From Candidatus Endomicrobiellum trichonymphae (GTDB lineage Bacteria > Elusimicrobiota > Endomicrobiia > Endomicrobiales > Endomicrobiaceae): 64,000 bases of DNA. Shown here piece by piece: positions 10,474-21,232 of the stretch (positions are counted from its first letter, which is position 1; the number at the start of each line of letters is the position of its first letter). A model generated the notes under the pieces. The model was not told the origin of the DNA. It saw only the letters and a program-made list of their open reading frames with translations, and searched no databases. The stretch lies in the NCBI RefSeq assembly GCF_002355835.1, contig NZ_AP017459.1:930001-994000 (forward strand). The letters are read 5' to 3'. The translations under genes and the position numbers were made by a program.

Positions 10474-11349
10474 CTACTTAATCGGCGTGCCGGTTAATCT
10501 TGTAAGATTTTTAAATTCTTTTATAAGTTTTACTGTCGTCTTGCCAGGACTGCCGTCGGCAATTTCTCTTGAATCTGCGCTTACTACAGGTATTATTTCA
10601 GCCGCAGTCCCGGTTAGAAAACATTCGTCTGAAGTATATACGTTGTATATGCTTACGCGTTCTTCTCTCACCGGAATTTTTAGTTTGTTTTTTGCAAGTT
10701 CTATAACAGCATCCCTCGTTATTCCTATCAAAGCTCCTTCCGATCCCGGAGGCGTATAAAGAACTCCGTTTTTCATAAGGAAAATATTATCGCCGGTACA
10801 TTCAACTACATAGCCCTCAGCGTTTAACATTATGGCTTCCATAACTCCACTCCTTATGGCTTCCATCTTCGCAAGTATATTATTCAAATAGTTAAGCGAC
10901 TTAATATTCGGGCTTAAAGAATCCTGTTTTATTCTCCTTGTAGAAACCGTTATTACATCCATTCCTTTCTCATAGAGTTCTTCCGGATATAAAGAAATGT
11001 TGTCTGTGATTATTATTATTGACGGCGGCGTTATGCACTTTCTGGGATCAAGTCCCAAATCCCCGCTACCTCTCGTAACTACAAGTCTTATGTAGGCATC
11101 GCAAAGCTTATTCGTCAAAAGAGTTTTTATCACCGCTTTTTCCATATCTTTTTGCTGAATTGGGATTTTAATATTAATAGCTTTTGCAGACGACCATAAT
11201 CTATCTAAATGTTCTTTTAATCTGAAAACTCTTCCGTTATAAGCTCTTATACCTTCAAAAATGCCGTCTCCGTATAGTAATCCGTGGTCAAAAACAGAAA
11301 TTTTTGCATCTTCTTTCTCAACAAGTTTTCCATCAAGATAAATCTTCAT
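10474..11349 (-). CDS. ilvE: Branched-chain amino acid aminotransferase
   Basis: Fold type IV PLP aminotransferase of 291 aa that makes valine, leucine and isoleucine from their 2-oxoacids. It opens with MKIYLDGKLVEKEDAKIS and shows FDHGLLYGDGIFEGIRAYNG (residues about 21-40), the class IV signature. The lysine in SLNYLNNILAKME and the ECTGDNIFLM segment that closes the cofactor pocket follow. The ATG at 11349 has AAGGAG six bases upstream. D-amino acid transaminase is the main alternative in this fold; the long arginine-rich substrate loop region favours IlvE. Intact, single gene. Confidence 0.88.
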   Translation of the reverse strand: MKIYLDGKLVEKEDAKISVFDHGLLYGDGIFEGIRAYNGRVFRLKEHLDRLWSSAKAINIKIPIQQKDMEKAVIKTLLTNKLCDAYIRLVVTRGSGDLGLDPRKCITPPSIIIITDNISLYPEELYEKGMDVITVSTRRIKQDSLSPNIKSLNYLNNILAKMEAIRSGVMEAIMLNAEGYVVECTGDNIFLMKNGVLYTPPGSEGALIGITRDAVIELAKNKLKIPVREERVSIYNVYTSDECFLTGTAAEIIPVVSADSREIADGSPGKTTVKLIKEFKNLTRLTGTPIK

Positions 11350-11511
11350 TTCTTTCTCCTTTTCAGCATGCGGATATACAATTTAAACACAAACTATATT
11401 TAGTGCAGACAATACAAAAAGTTACGCCATGAAATTTTATCATCCCGCAGGAAACAAAATTTTGAATAATCAAAAAATGAGCGAACCCTTAGGCACAGTA
11501 TTACTTACTGA

Positions 11512-12173
11512 TTATTTCAACATCTTTCCATCAGTTATTTTTATTATTTTGTCGGCTTTGGAAGTAAGTTCGTCATTATGCGTAACAAGCACAAGCGTTA
11601 AACCTGTTTCTGAAGAACTTTCAAATAGCAATTTTTCTATTTCAAGTCCAGTAATCTGTCTAAATTACAAGTAGGTTCGTCAGCAAAAACTATCTGCGGA
11701 TTATTTATCAACGCTCTTGCAATTGCAGCTCTTTGCTGCTCTCCGCCGGATAACTCGCTGGGAAAATGATTCTGACAGTGCAAGATTCCGACTTTCTCCA
11801 AAATATTTTGAGCATGCTTAAACTTTATATTTCTCTCATTCCACACCGGAAGCAAAATATTTTCCATAACTGTAAAGTCCGGCATAAGATAGTGAAACTG
11901 AAAAACAAAACCTATATTTTTCTTTCTCATAACACACAAATATTTATCATCGCCTGCAAAACAATCAACGTCATCTATATAAATTTTCCCCGACGTAGGT
12001 CTGTCCATAAGTCCCAAAATATGGATTAAAGTACTTTTACCAGCTCCCGACGGACCAGTTAAAGTTATTTTCTGCCCGGACATTATTTCAAAATCAATAT
12101 TTTTCAGCACTTTAATATCTGGCAGACCTTTTCTCTTATAGTTTTTGCTTAAGTTCTCTGCTATTATGTTCAT
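11512..12173 (-). pseudogene. lolD: LolD-type ABC ATPase, single frameshift
   Basis: This encoded the ATPase of the LolCDE lipoprotein-release transporter or a close relative. The first frame (178 aa) carries Walker A GPSGAGKST (about residue 40), the Q-loop, the signature LSGGEQQRAAIARAL (about 140) and Walker B VFADEP. It then runs out of frame near 11655 and stops. The expected C-terminus continues in another frame: ITGLEIEKLLFESSSETGL, then LVLVTHNDEL with the switch histidine, ending at 11512. One base lost near 11655 explains it. Without slippage or a sequencing error the product lacks the H-loop and is dead. The permease gene just upstream is also broken. Confidence 0.85.
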
Positions 12174-12203
12174 TTTGTGGTTACCGCGTTGATCTCATAG
12201 AGA

Positions 12204-12247
12204 GTAAAACAACTTTGCTGTAAATTGCCACAGGATAATCCAGTCTT
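12204..12247. repeat. Dispersed intergenic repeat, copy C
   Basis: It shares AAAACAACTTTG (12206-12217) and AATCCAGTCTT (12237-12247) with copy A at similar spacing. The flank up to about 12295 ends in CAAAATGACAG, the style of ending common in small non-coding dispersed elements. It lies between lolE and lolD. A weaker relative is seen near 23130-23155 (CAGTCTTTT preceded by TTGTTGCAAATCT). Confidence 0.5.
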
Positions 12248-12326
12248 TTCAGATTTCTTATCTTACAGCTCTGCTGTTTCACTCAAAATGACAGAAAAAA
12301 AATAATTCCAATTTTTATTCTGTTGC

Positions 12327-13547
12327 TTATCCGTATCTTATCGCTTCAAGCGGGTCTAATTTTGAAACCTGATAAGCGGGATAAATTCCAGCTGTTACTG
12401 TGATAATGAATGCGCATGCCGCAATCATAATTATATCTGCCGGTATTATGGATATGGGCAGCTTATCAACGTAATAAATGCCTTTGGGCAGCTTAAATAT
12501 GTTAAAATATTTTAATAAAAAACTCACTGCAAGACCCGACATAATTCCTAAAACGGTTCCAGATGAACCCACAATAAGTCCCTCGTAAAAAAATATTTTT
12601 GAAATTGAAAACTTTGAAAAACCCATCGCAGATATTATGCCTATCTCTTTTGATTTCTGAACGCTCAAAAGCAGAAGATTGTAAACAATATTAAACGCGG
12701 CAACAAGTATTATAAGTCCCAAAATTAGAAACATCATTATTTTTTCAAGCTTAAAGCGCCGAGAAAAGATTTTTATTCATCTCAATCCACGTTTTTACCC
12801 TGTACGGATAAGATAAATCTTTCTGCAGTGCTGCTGCCGTCACGGCTTTGTCAAAATTATTTATGTGTATATCAAACCCTGTTATCTCATTCTGCACTGA
12901 AAAAAGTTTCTGTCCTTCTTCCAAATCAATAAAACCGAGAGAATAATCAAAATCGTACATCCCCGACTGTATAACAGCCGATACCGTAAATTCATACATT
13001 TTAGGAATACTGCTGAAATTACTAGGAAACATTAAAACAACTTTATTGCCCACACTGACGGCAATATTTTTTGCAAGCTCGCTTCCGAGAATTATTGATT
13101 TTTTCCCTATCTTCTCACCGTTAAAACTCATATCCAAAACTGTCATCTGTTTTGAAAGATCAAGCATGCCGTTTTCATTTTTATAGTCTACAGCTTTTAC
13201 TATTAAACTCGTCGACAAGCCGAGACTTATGACAATCCCCTGTTTACATATAAACGGAGAAACGCTTAAAACATCGCTGTTTGTTTTTATTTTATATTCA
13301 ATCTTAAGATAATCTTTAAATGGCTCACCGTCAATCCTTACAACAATTATATGGGGCTGTATGCCCAAAATTTTGTTTCTTATATCATTTTGAAAACCGC
13401 TCATAACTGCAAGGGTTACAACAAGAGCAGCAACTCCCAAAGTAGTGCCGCCTACAGCAATAAAAGTAGTAATTAGAGAAAAAAACTTTTCTTTTTTGCC
13501 TTTAAGTATCTAAACGCTATAAAAAATTCCACAGACAACATATTCAT
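12327..13547 (-). pseudogene. lolE: LolC/LolE-type lipoprotein ABC permease, two frameshifts
   Basis: Three frames reconstruct an FtsX/LolE permease of about 405 aa. The start is MNMLSVEFFIAFRYLKAKK (13547-13495), then after a slip TTLGVAALVVTLAVMSGFQ with the first TM and the periplasmic domain (13440-12751). After a second slip the three-TM core runs from MMFLILGLIILVAAFNIV to SKLDPLEAIRYG at 12327. The first lesion is in an A6 tract (13492-13497 as T6 on the plus strand) that needs one more A. The second, at 12751-12756, has one base too many (CTTTAAG in place of CTTAAG). lysS begins the unit upstream, seven bases away. Both subunits of the exporter are therefore damaged. Confidence 0.88.
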
Positions 13548-13553
13548 AAATAT

Positions 13554-15044
13554 TTATTCTGGCCTCATCGCGGGAAATATTATCACTTCCCTGATTGACT
13601 CAACACCAGTTAAAACCATAACAAGCCTGTCTATACCTATGCCTAAACCACCAGTCGGGGGAAGCCCCTGTTCAAGTGCAAAAATAAAATCTTCGTCGTA
13701 AGGCATAACTTTGTCGTCACCTTTCTTCTTTGCTTTCATCTGCTGCGTAAATCTTATTTTTTGCAGTTCCGGATCGTTAAGCTCGGAATAGGCATTTCCT
13801 ATCTCTATTCCGCTTATATAAAGTTCAAATCTTTCGGCTATTTCAGGTTGATCAAATTTAACCTTTGAAAGCGGCGAATAAACCGCAGGATAATCCATAA
13901 CAAAAGTCGGATTTTTTAAATTTGGCACAACTTTTTCCTCAAAAAGCTGATCTAAAATCTTCCTATCGGTTGCATCTTCAGTCAAATCAAGATTCAAGTG
14001 CTTTACCTGCTCAAACATTTTCCCGCTTTCAACATACGGCAGCAAATCAAGTCCCGCGTATTTTTTTATCAAATCAAACATCTTCACTCTTGTGAATTCT
14101 AAATTTAGAGCGGATCCAATTTTTTTTGCAGCCGCTTTGATTAAAATTTCGCTCATGTCCATCATATCGTTGTAGTCGGCATACGCTTGATAAAGCTCCA
14201 GCATAGTAAATTCAGGATTGTGGTTTTTATCTATGCCTTCATTTCTGAAGTTTCTTCCTATCTCAAAAACTCTATCTAGTCCTCCAACTACAAGACGCTT
14301 TAAAAAAAGTTCCGGGGCAATCCTTAAAAATAAATTTATATCTAAAGCATTGTGATGCGTTATAAACGGTCTTGCGTTTGCTCCCCCCGCAAGAGACTGC
14401 AAAATAGGAGTTTCCACTTCTATAAAACCAAGCTCTTCAAGTTTATGTCTTACAGCTGAAATTACCATACTTCTTTTTACAAAAATATCTTTTACTTCAC
14501 TGTTTGCAATTAAATCCAGGTATCTTTGTCTGCATCTTATTTCGATATCTTTAAGTCCATGCCACTTTTCAGGCAGCGGCCTGAACGCTTTTGTAAGCAT
14601 AGTCCATTTTTCAACCATTATGCTTAATTCATTTGTTCTCGTCCTGAAAGGTATTCCTTCGACGGCAATAATATCAGATATGTCAACCATACTTTTAAAA
14701 AATTTGTACTGCTCTTCTCCCATTTTGTCCGCCCGGATATAAATCTGAATTTTTGCAAGCCCATCTTTTATATCCAAAAATGCCGCCCTACCCATATTCC
14801 TGTACGTCATAACTCTGCCTGCAGCTTTAACTTTTATGTTCGCCAGCTGTTCTCTTTCAAGATAAATAAACTTTTTTTGTATGTCGGCGTTATTTCCATC
14901 TAAAACATATTTTGCGGGATAAGGATTTACCCCAGCATTCGTAAAATCTTTTATCTTTTGTTTTCTCTGCTGAATTATTTGTTCAATAGGAGTTGACTGC
15001 TGCTCTCGTTCTCTTTTTTCCATTTGCCACGTTTTCCTGCACAT
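13554..15044 (-). CDS. lysS: Lysyl-tRNA synthetase, class II
   Basis: Charges tRNA-Lys in the cytoplasm. An N-terminal OB fold (about residues 70-160) recognises the anticodon; the class II core follows. Motif 2 is visible in [19 protein letters not shown] (about 270) and motif 3 in [11 protein letters not shown] (about 475). Length 496 aa is typical. The listed start is the longest; MEKREREQQ, seven codons in (15023), is equally possible, as neither has a strong ribosome site. It is followed by the broken lolE and lolD, an order that suggests one transcript. Intact, as expected of an essential gene. Confidence 0.96.
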   Translation of the reverse strand: MCRKTWQMEKREREQQSTPIEQIIQQRKQKIKDFTNAGVNPYPAKYVLDGNNADIQKKFIYLEREQLANIKVKAAGRVMTYRNMGRAAFLDIKDGLAKIQIYIRADKMGEEQYKFFKSMVDISDIIAVEGIPFRTRTNELSIMVEKWTMLTKAFRPLPEKWHGLKDIEIRCRQRYLDLIANSEVKDIFVKRSMVISAVRHKLEELGFIEVETPILQSLAGGANARPFITHHNALDINLFLRIAPELFLKRLVVGGLDRVFEIGRNFRNEGIDKNHNPEFTMLELYQAYADYNDMMDMSEILIKAAAKKIGSALNLEFTRVKMFDLIKKYAGLDLLPYVESGKMFEQVKHLNLDLTEDATDRKILDQLFEEKVVPNLKNPTFVMDYPAVYSPLSKVKFDQPEIAERFELYISGIEIGNAYSELNDPELQKIRFTQQMKAKKKGDDKVMPYDEDFIFALEQGLPPTGGLGIGIDRLVMVLTGVESIREVIIFPAMRPE

Positions 15045-15049
15045 AAAAA

Positions 15050-15511
15050 TCTAAAATAAAACTACAAAAATTGTATCATTTTCTTGAAGTTCAGTCAAAA
15101 TAATGAGTTTAATTTTTCATTTAAAAATCAATCCGTTTTTTAACTGCTAAAACATTTCGGCATCAACAATACCTGAAGGAATATCGAGAGTTGAAACTGC
15201 ACATTTCTTACGGGTAAAGCTATTTTAAAAGGTTTTAACGACTTTATAACCTTTAGAGCCCTATTCTCTCTGTCTAAGTAAACAAAATGCATAAAAAATA
15301 TGCACAGATCTACACTTATCAAACGAAAGAGCATAATTCGCTCTTTTTTTAACATAAATCCTGCAAGTTTTTTCCAAAATGTTCCCACTTAGACTACAGG
15401 TATATTCAATTTTATACTTTCCATTAAATGTCCTTTGTAACCGCAAACAGACAATTGCCTCAGAAGCAATCTATATTGTGAAAAGGACCAACATCTCAAC
15501 ACTGGCATCTT
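15050..15511 (-). other. Gap with short decayed frames
   Basis: Overlapping minus-strand frames of 60-80 codons (about 15446-15140) look like pieces of a former gene. None matches a family I can name. A six-residue LDIPSG near 15185 recalls NnrE/YjeF-type proteins, but that is too little for a call. Confidence 0.3.
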
Positions 15512-15514
15512 ATG

Positions 15515-15544
15515 ATGACAATTCATTACAATTTATGTTATAAT
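15515..15544 (+). promoter_or_regulatory. Sigma-70-type promoter giving a leaderless start
   Basis: -35 ATGACA (15515-15520), 18-base spacer, -10 TATAAT (15539-15544). The ATG of the next gene is at 15551, where transcription itself should start, so the message would have essentially no 5' leader and no Shine-Dalgarno sequence. Confidence 0.7.
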
Positions 15545-15550
15545 TTTGCT

Positions 15551-16528
15551 ATGAAAAAAAATGTCATATTTTTATCATTTTTCTCATTAATAATCATCTG
15601 CGGAATCTTTTATCCGCTCATTGAATTTCTCTCAAAAGACAAAGCAAAAGATTTGGAAATTATGGCAGTAGAAAAAGCCAAATCTGCTTTAAAAGTAATC
15701 GTACCGTCTTTTAACAAAGCTCTTGAAAATTCAGATGATATAAACCTTCTTATAAACATAGAATCAGTTGCAAAAATAGAAAATATTACAACCTGCTTTA
15801 TTTTAGATAAAAATGGCAAGGTAATTATACATAACAATGTAAGTGAATGGAGTGCAGAAAGAACTAGCAGAATTTACAATAAAGCAATAGAACAAAAAAC
15901 TCAATCTTTACAACAAACGACTAATAAAGATTTTTTATTATTTTCAGAACCGCTTATAAGCGACTGCACACTGTTTTGCATATTTTCGGTTAAGGAAGCA
16001 AAAGAAACTTCAAGAAACTGGAAAATAAAATATTATACCGCCGCTTCATCCGTCGCGTTGCTTATTGTAATAATTCTTTATTGTCTTTCAAAACTGTTTA
16101 TACTATTGCCGTTTAACAGAATAAAAAAATCTTTAGAAAATAATAAATTTAACGAAAAAATAAAAGAAAAGATATCAAAGAAAATAAAAATACTAGAAGA
16201 AGACAGAGAAAGTTTAGGTAAAATTATTGAATACTCGCAGGAAACTTCAATTAAAGACAGTTCAGCATTTATAATATTAAATTCACTGAACAGAGTCATG
16301 TATGCCTACGACAATACAGGCACTATCCTGAAAAAAGATTTTGAAAAAGGCGTACATATACTTGAAATCTCAGAAAATCCGAATTTAGTTAAGATAATAT
16401 CAAAAGCAAATGAAAACCCCGGAAAAGAAATTAATGAATCTTTTGAGAATTATGAGATTACTGCAGTTTTAATAAGTGCCGACGGCAAAACTGCAGGAAC
16501 AATCATTAAAATAATATTCTCCTGCTAA
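15551..16528 (+). CDS. Two-TM sensor-like membrane protein, no output domain
   Basis: 325 aa from the ATG at 15551, chosen because a -10 box lies just before it; an in-frame ATG at 15512 is upstream of the promoter. The layout is TM helix 1 (residues about 5-24), an extracytoplasmic domain of about 135 residues, TM helix 2 (about 163-184), a basic HAMP-like and coiled stretch rich in E and K (about 185-235), and a C-terminal PAS-like domain (about 240-325). The arrangement is that of a sensor kinase or chemoreceptor, but no histidine-kinase, GGDEF or methyl-accepting module follows. It could be a stand-alone sensor or the front half of a truncated kinase. It stands alone, facing away from its neighbours. 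No family name is offered. Confidence 0.7.
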   Translation: MKKNVIFLSFFSLIIICGIFYPLIEFLSKDKAKDLEIMAVEKAKSALKVIVPSFNKALENSDDINLLINIESVAKIENITTCFILDKNGKVIIHNNVSEWSAERTSRIYNKAIEQKTQSLQQTTNKDFLLFSEPLISDCTLFCIFSVKEAKETSRNWKIKYYTAASSVALLIVIILYCLSKLFILLPFNRIKKSLENNKFNEKIKEKISKKIKILEEDRESLGKIIEYSQETSIKDSSAFIILNSLNRVMYAYDNTGTILKKDFEKGVHILEISENPNLVKIISKANENPGKEINESFENYEITAVLISADGKTAGTIIKIIFSC

Positions 16529-16574
16529 CAAACTTATTGCCACAATTTACTTTTGCTTTTTCTTTTTTTTGTTT

Positions 16575-17633
16575 TATTTTTTGCATTTACCATATTCTGT
16601 GAAACCAGACAGGATTTCGGTTTGTATATATTCCTCTTTCTTCACCGTAAAACGAATATTCAATATTAATCATATCGGAAATAAGTCATCATCCTAGAGC
16701 AAGGTAACCAGAGTTAATACATGCTCTTACAACAAACGACTCGAATTTATATTTAACTCCTATATGCGATCTCTTAAGAGCAGTGTCAGCAAAAGGTTCA
16801 TCCGGATTCATTAAATTTAAGTCAAACGCAAAAACCATTCTGTTATCTAACGCGGTATTTGCCGAACCAATAATAAAACTTTTCAGGATATATATGCTAC
16901 TCCAAAGTTTAGAATCAATTTTTGCCTCAGAGTAACCCTCCAAAAACTTCAATGAACCTAAATCCAATTTCTTATACTCTATTCCATAATTGTAAATATC
17001 AGACATGCTTAAACCGAAATTTCAACACGAACCTAAAATATAACCTTATCGGCAAAACTCTTTATTTTGTACATATACTTAAAACTTGCACCCAAAAACA
17101 ACGATCATGGAAGCACTTTAAGAGGATTAATTTTAAAAGCAATATGAAGAACACCAACTAACGTTCTTTCCGCTTTATGCGACAACGGCAACTCAAATTT
17201 AAAATTTAAATTGGCATAAGAAAAAAAACGACCAAATCAAAACTTAATGAGCTTTGTACAATAATAAGGGTTTAGAAATAAATAAAATATTCGGCACCAA
17301 AACGAAGACACATATCATATTATTTAACATATGAAAAACTATTTTACTAATAAAGTCTCATCGGTATTTACAAAAACCATTAAAATCTTCTTTGTTGTTC
17401 AAATACGAATCAATTTCTCTATTTACAGCGATATCAATCTGAGTTAAACAATCACCTCTGCGGGTTTGGATGGTAAAATAACACATATTCATCATCAGAA
17501 ATTGCGGTAAAACGCCTCCCATGCTCATTGGACTCAAACCTTTTAGCATCGTTCTGTCTTCTTTCTGCACCGCAAAAACTACTGAGTTAAAAACCAACAT
17601 TAAAACTGTTAAAATTACTATTTTATTTTTCAT
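16575..17633 (-). pseudogene. PorV/UPF0164-like outer-membrane beta-barrel, degenerate
   Basis: Starts with a signal peptide (MKNKIVILTVLMLVFNSVVFA, shown here only to mark 17633-17571). After a slip come FTAISDDEYVLFYHPNPQR (about 17510-17460), the N-terminal hallmark of PorV-like proteins, and then DIAVNREIDSYLNNKEDF. Later come LDLGSLKFLEGYSEAKIDS (16960-16900), GVKYKFESFVVRACINSGY (16760-16700) and INIEYSFYGEERGIY near 16650. These are alternating beta strands of a barrel, but frames change several times and stops intervene. It sits at the downstream end of the tad locus, as a candidate outer-membrane partner of the pilus. Confidence 0.7.
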
Positions 17634-17639
17634 AATACA

Positions 17640-18480
17640 TCAAAATCAGCAATTGCTCTTTTATACCCAATATTCTTAGAAATAAACCAGAAGCCTGTTT
17701 TTATAAAATTGATTACTATATGTCCGAAAATAACTATGAATATGGTATGAAATATTAATAAAACTAAAGGGATAAGCATTTTTACAGGTGCTTCCTGCGC
17801 TTTTTTCTTGGTAGACTAAGTTCTTTCATTTCTCAGCAAACCGCTTTAAAGTATCCGCATTCCTGTATCTGATTCAAGCGACATATTTACCGTTCTGACA
17901 AAAAACCCCAACTGTTCAACCTCAGTTTTTTGCACCATCTCCATTAAAGCAGCCTTTTTATCATAATCAAGAGAAACTTTTGTCAAGCGTTTTTAAATTC
18001 GTTTGCCAACGGCTCCTGCAGTATTTGTGTAACTTTTTCAGCAACTCCGTAAAAGTCAAGGACTGCGTCAAGCATAACAGAAAGTGGCAATTGTCTTGCT
18101 ATAAGCTCTTTTCTCCTTTTAGCTCCCTCCTTGAAAACCAATCCAAAGAATAATATTACAAAAATATCAGTATTTACAAAAACAGCGGCAAATCCTATCC
18201 CGGCAATTGTTGAAAACAATTGAAGTGCAAGAAATTGATAAGGATCAATTCTTTCATATCTGCCACCGAGAGAGTTTAAAATTATTCCGATTTCCCAATT
18301 TCAGCTGCAAATCTTCCATATTTCACACAAGCTATAAAGTCTGCCGAATTTTTCGGCATTATACATTATTACAGACACTATAAAACTTTTATTTTCTTTT
18401 TTTTCAAAAGCATTATGCATTTTCATTTTCCTGATGTTCGCAAGCAAATAATAAACCTAAAAATACGCAAAATAACACTA
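17640..18480 (-). pseudogene. tadC: TadC-type pilus platform protein, degenerate
   Basis: Remnant of a T2SSF-domain inner-membrane protein of the Tad/Flp pilus. YGVAEKVTQILQEPLANEF (about 18045-17990) and MSLESDTGMRIL (about 17890-17855) are the cytoplasmic helical repeat. KKAQEAPVKMLIPLVLLIF (about 17800-17745) followed by a hydrophobic helix is the characteristic TadC/TadB C-terminus. A frame at 18219-17983 keeps 78 codons; the rest is scattered over other frames. The upstream end is uncertain. Confidence 0.75.
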
Positions 18481-18490
18481 TCATTAAAAA

Positions 18491-19046
18491 TCAATCTCCG
18501 TCATTTTTCTTATTATAAACAAGCATGCAAACAACCATTAAAACCACAACAAGAAGCAAAATATTGCCCGGCAAAATAATAAATAAAGACTTCACAATAT
18601 CAGGCTCAATCGCACACATCATAGATAAAACTATAAAAGGTATAATGCCAGATATTCTGCCCCACGCCTTGTCAAACAATTATTTCTGACTGTATTGCAA
18701 CTCTTTGACTGGAGTATCACTGTTTAAACTCGCTCCCGTGTCTTTAGTATTCTCTTATACCATAAGTTTAAATTCCTTGCTATTAGAATTCCGAGAAGCG
18801 CCTTCCAAAACTCTATCAAAACTCACACCCAAAGCCAATTCGTCCGACATTTTTTCAAATTCGAGTTTTAGCAGTATTAATTGTATTTTGAAGAGACTGG
18901 CCAACTGCACAGACAGTTAAATTCTTAAAATCAAAAGACTTTTTCTTATTTCCCTTTGTCTTTATCCTTGTTATTTTACCTGCAAGAAAATATATAAAAC
19001 AAAATACAAACGCGGCAAGAGAAATAAGAAATAATATCTCTTTCAT
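18491..19046 (-). pseudogene. tadB: TadB-type pilus platform protein, degenerate
   Basis: Upstream neighbour of tadC. The N-terminal membrane segment MKEILFLISLAAFVFCFIYF (19046-18987) and the C-terminal pair of hydrophobic helices (ISGIIPFIVLSMMCAIEPDI onward, 18655-18500) remain in separate frames. The T2SSF core between them has collapsed and is far shorter than the usual gene, so an internal deletion is likely. The order cpaF-tadB-tadC supports the call more than the sequence does. Confidence 0.6.
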
Positions 19047-19136
19047 TTAAAAACTTAAATATCTAATATTTACTCCTATTTGCGAAGCCGTATTTACAAA
19101 CTCTGGAATATATCCCGAAAAAATAAAATCGCCTTT

Positions 19137-20099
19137 CTAAATACCATTTTCAAAACCTTTTAAATCAAATCTGAAAACATATCTGATTCCATATATTCTC
19201 TTTACTACAGAACGAACCGTCGGAATAACGTGTAAGCTGCACTTTATAATGCCAACTGCAGACGCAATTTGCGAGACAATCGAAATCATTCCTGACATCA
19301 TAACTATTGTTACAAGTTTTCTTATATTAATTTCGCCCAGTTCTTCCGTCGACTTAGATCTGCTTTCAAATATGCTCCTGCTGAAGTTGTAATTCTGCAG
19401 AATATTCCTCAATGGTGACAAGTCTTTCTTCTTTTGGTATAAACGAGGATACAACATTTAAAAAAGTAGTCTTTCCGGTTACTCATCCTCAAATAATAAT
19501 GCTTTTTTTCAAAATAACCGATGTTTTTAAAAACTCAATAATTGCCTTGCTGATGCTTCCCGACAAAATTAGAGAATCGGTCAAAAGTTTATTTTTAAAA
19601 AAATTTCCTCGTGACTGTTAAAAGACGCAGTCTTATAACTGCATTAACACGCGAACCGTCTTTAACCCTCGCGTCAACATGCCTGCCAACCTGCGAAATT
19701 ACTCTGTCTATAACGGTTTTAAGTCTCTTTTCGTACCGTCTACTTTAATTTTTCGTTGTCCGCTTCATTGGCATAATCTTTCATTTCTTCTAAAAGCACT
19801 TCTTGTATATTATCTCTCAATTCCTTATATACGTTTTCATCTTGATAATAACGATCGGCGGATACTTTCAAAGTTTTTGTTTGGGGACTGTAAATATTAA
19901 TTACATTTTCCAAAGCCGAGACATAAAAATTCGATTTTTCCCTGTAAGAAAATTTTAGAGAGAGTACCTGTTCCTGCACATAGAAATTGAACTCAGAGCA
20001 AATGGCGTTCTTAAAAATCTCAAAACCGCTTAATATTTTATTCTCATGGGAATCAAAGCTGACATCAAGTTTTAAGTATATAAAATTCACATTTGACAA
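19137..20099 (-). pseudogene. cpaF: CpaF/TadA-type pilus ATPase, degenerate
   Basis: The N-terminal region reads YYQDENVYKELRDNIQEVLL (about 19850-19790), typical of CpaF. VIDRVISQVGRHVDARVKDG with SRVNAVI follows in another frame (about 19710-19640), the segment before the ATPase core. The C-terminal segment, including RKLVTIVMMSGM and VFRFDLKGFENG (19330-19140), is in a third frame. Walker A is not recognisable. Much of the roughly 450-codon core is missing or scrambled. The extreme upstream part (20099-19900) may belong to a TadZ-like protein fused in reading by decay. Confidence 0.7.
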
Positions 20100-20290
20100 T
20101 ACAGAGTTATATTCCTATGAAATTAAAATCGCACTCTTTGCGGATACCACACCAGACATATAAGGAAGAAGCACCTATAAAAGTATTACTATTCCTTAAA
20201 AAGCCGTCTTTTTTTACCGCAATAAATATTATTTCCCAATATTTGAATATTTGCTCATTATCTCTAAAATTTCTTTTTGGTTTACCTATT
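20100..20290 (-). pseudogene. TadZ/CpaE-like remnant (tentative)
   Basis: A short frame lies between cpaB and cpaF, where TadZ normally is. SNTFIGASSLYV resembles the beginning of a deviant Walker A ParA/MinD-type motif region, but it is only a fragment. Placement is mainly by locus order. Confidence 0.35.
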
Positions 20291-21057
20291 TTAAATTTCT
20301 TCATTATTTTGAAGAAGTGCTATTTTTGAAATATCTTTTACTATTGAAGAAAGTCTTAACGGTTTTATATTTGATATTTCAACATCACCAGCAGGTCTTA
20401 TCACATATTTAAGACTCCCTCTTTGCGAAGCTATAAGAATTTTTTGCACTTCTTCAAAAGATACAGACAGAGTTATAATACCAACATTCTTGTAATCGTC
20501 ACCCCATTTTTTGACGTCCCTATATAATTGTTGCCTACTGATAAAGACGAGAACATTCTGTGCAACTGCAAACACTGATTCCTGAAGTTCTTTATTTGTA
20601 TCGGTATAATCTCTACAATCTACTATGCCGAAAATATATGTGCTTGCTCCAGTCGTTAAAATATTTGACGTTTCTATGTCAAAATTTACTGATAACGCTT
20701 TTTTGTTTTCAGGAATTAAAGCACTTATGCCAGTCTCCTGATTTGTTTTAGATATTTTTGTTGAAAGTATCTGCTCATTTTCTTCAATTGTATTTAGCGA
20801 TATATAAACTGCAGTGCCATCACTAGTGAATAAATCTTCTATACTCTGGAAATGCTTTTGGCTGCATATATTCTTTCGGAATGCGCTTTGCAGAAAGCAT
20901 ATACTGCTGTATGACTCTGTTCCTTGAGGAATTATTCGCGTTGCAAAAACCGTTTTAACGGTTAAGTAAGCCATCATTTTATACTTAATTTCTACATATA
21001 AGCAAAAAATACGGAAAGAAAAGCGAAAATAAGAGCAAATAATACCGTTCTTTTCAT
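20291..21057 (-). pseudogene. cpaB: CpaB/RcpC-type pilus assembly protein, frameshifted
   Basis: Start MKRTVLFALIFAFLSVFFAY (21057-20998) is a signal anchor and then meets a stop. The body resumes in the 228-codon frame from 20977: the SAF-like part ATRIIPQGT near its start and the RcpC-family C-terminal domain ITLSVSFEEVQKILIASQRG, followed by SLKYVIRPAGD (about 20490-20380). This is the best preserved of the tad genes, damaged mainly at the N-terminal junction near 20980-20995. Confidence 0.75.
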
Positions 21058-21078
21058 TATTTAGTACGTACTCTCTAT

Positions 21079-21232
21079 TTATGCTTTCTGTACTGTTTCC
21101 GTAGCACTTTCAAACTTTCCTTTAACTTTTTCCCCTAAACTTTTATAAGCTACAAAAACAATTCCTACTACTACCGAGACAATAAGAATATACTCAACCT
21201 TTGTGTCTTTTAATCCAACCCCAATTTAGCAT
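21079..21232 (-). pseudogene. flp: Flp-type pilin, N-terminus damaged
   Basis: The frame IGVGLKDTKVEYILIVSVVV, followed by a hydrophobic stretch and a charged tail ending ETVQKA, has the size and shape of a Flp/Fap pilin (a T-K-V-E-Y before the hydrophobic core; the glutamate is typical). No start codon with a prepilin leader is in frame: the ATG at 21232 is in another frame and a stop precedes the mature-like part. Confidence 0.6.

Noticed and set aside
15140-15446. NnrE/YjeF-like remnant
   Set aside because: Only LDIPSG matches; six residues in a decayed frame are too few.
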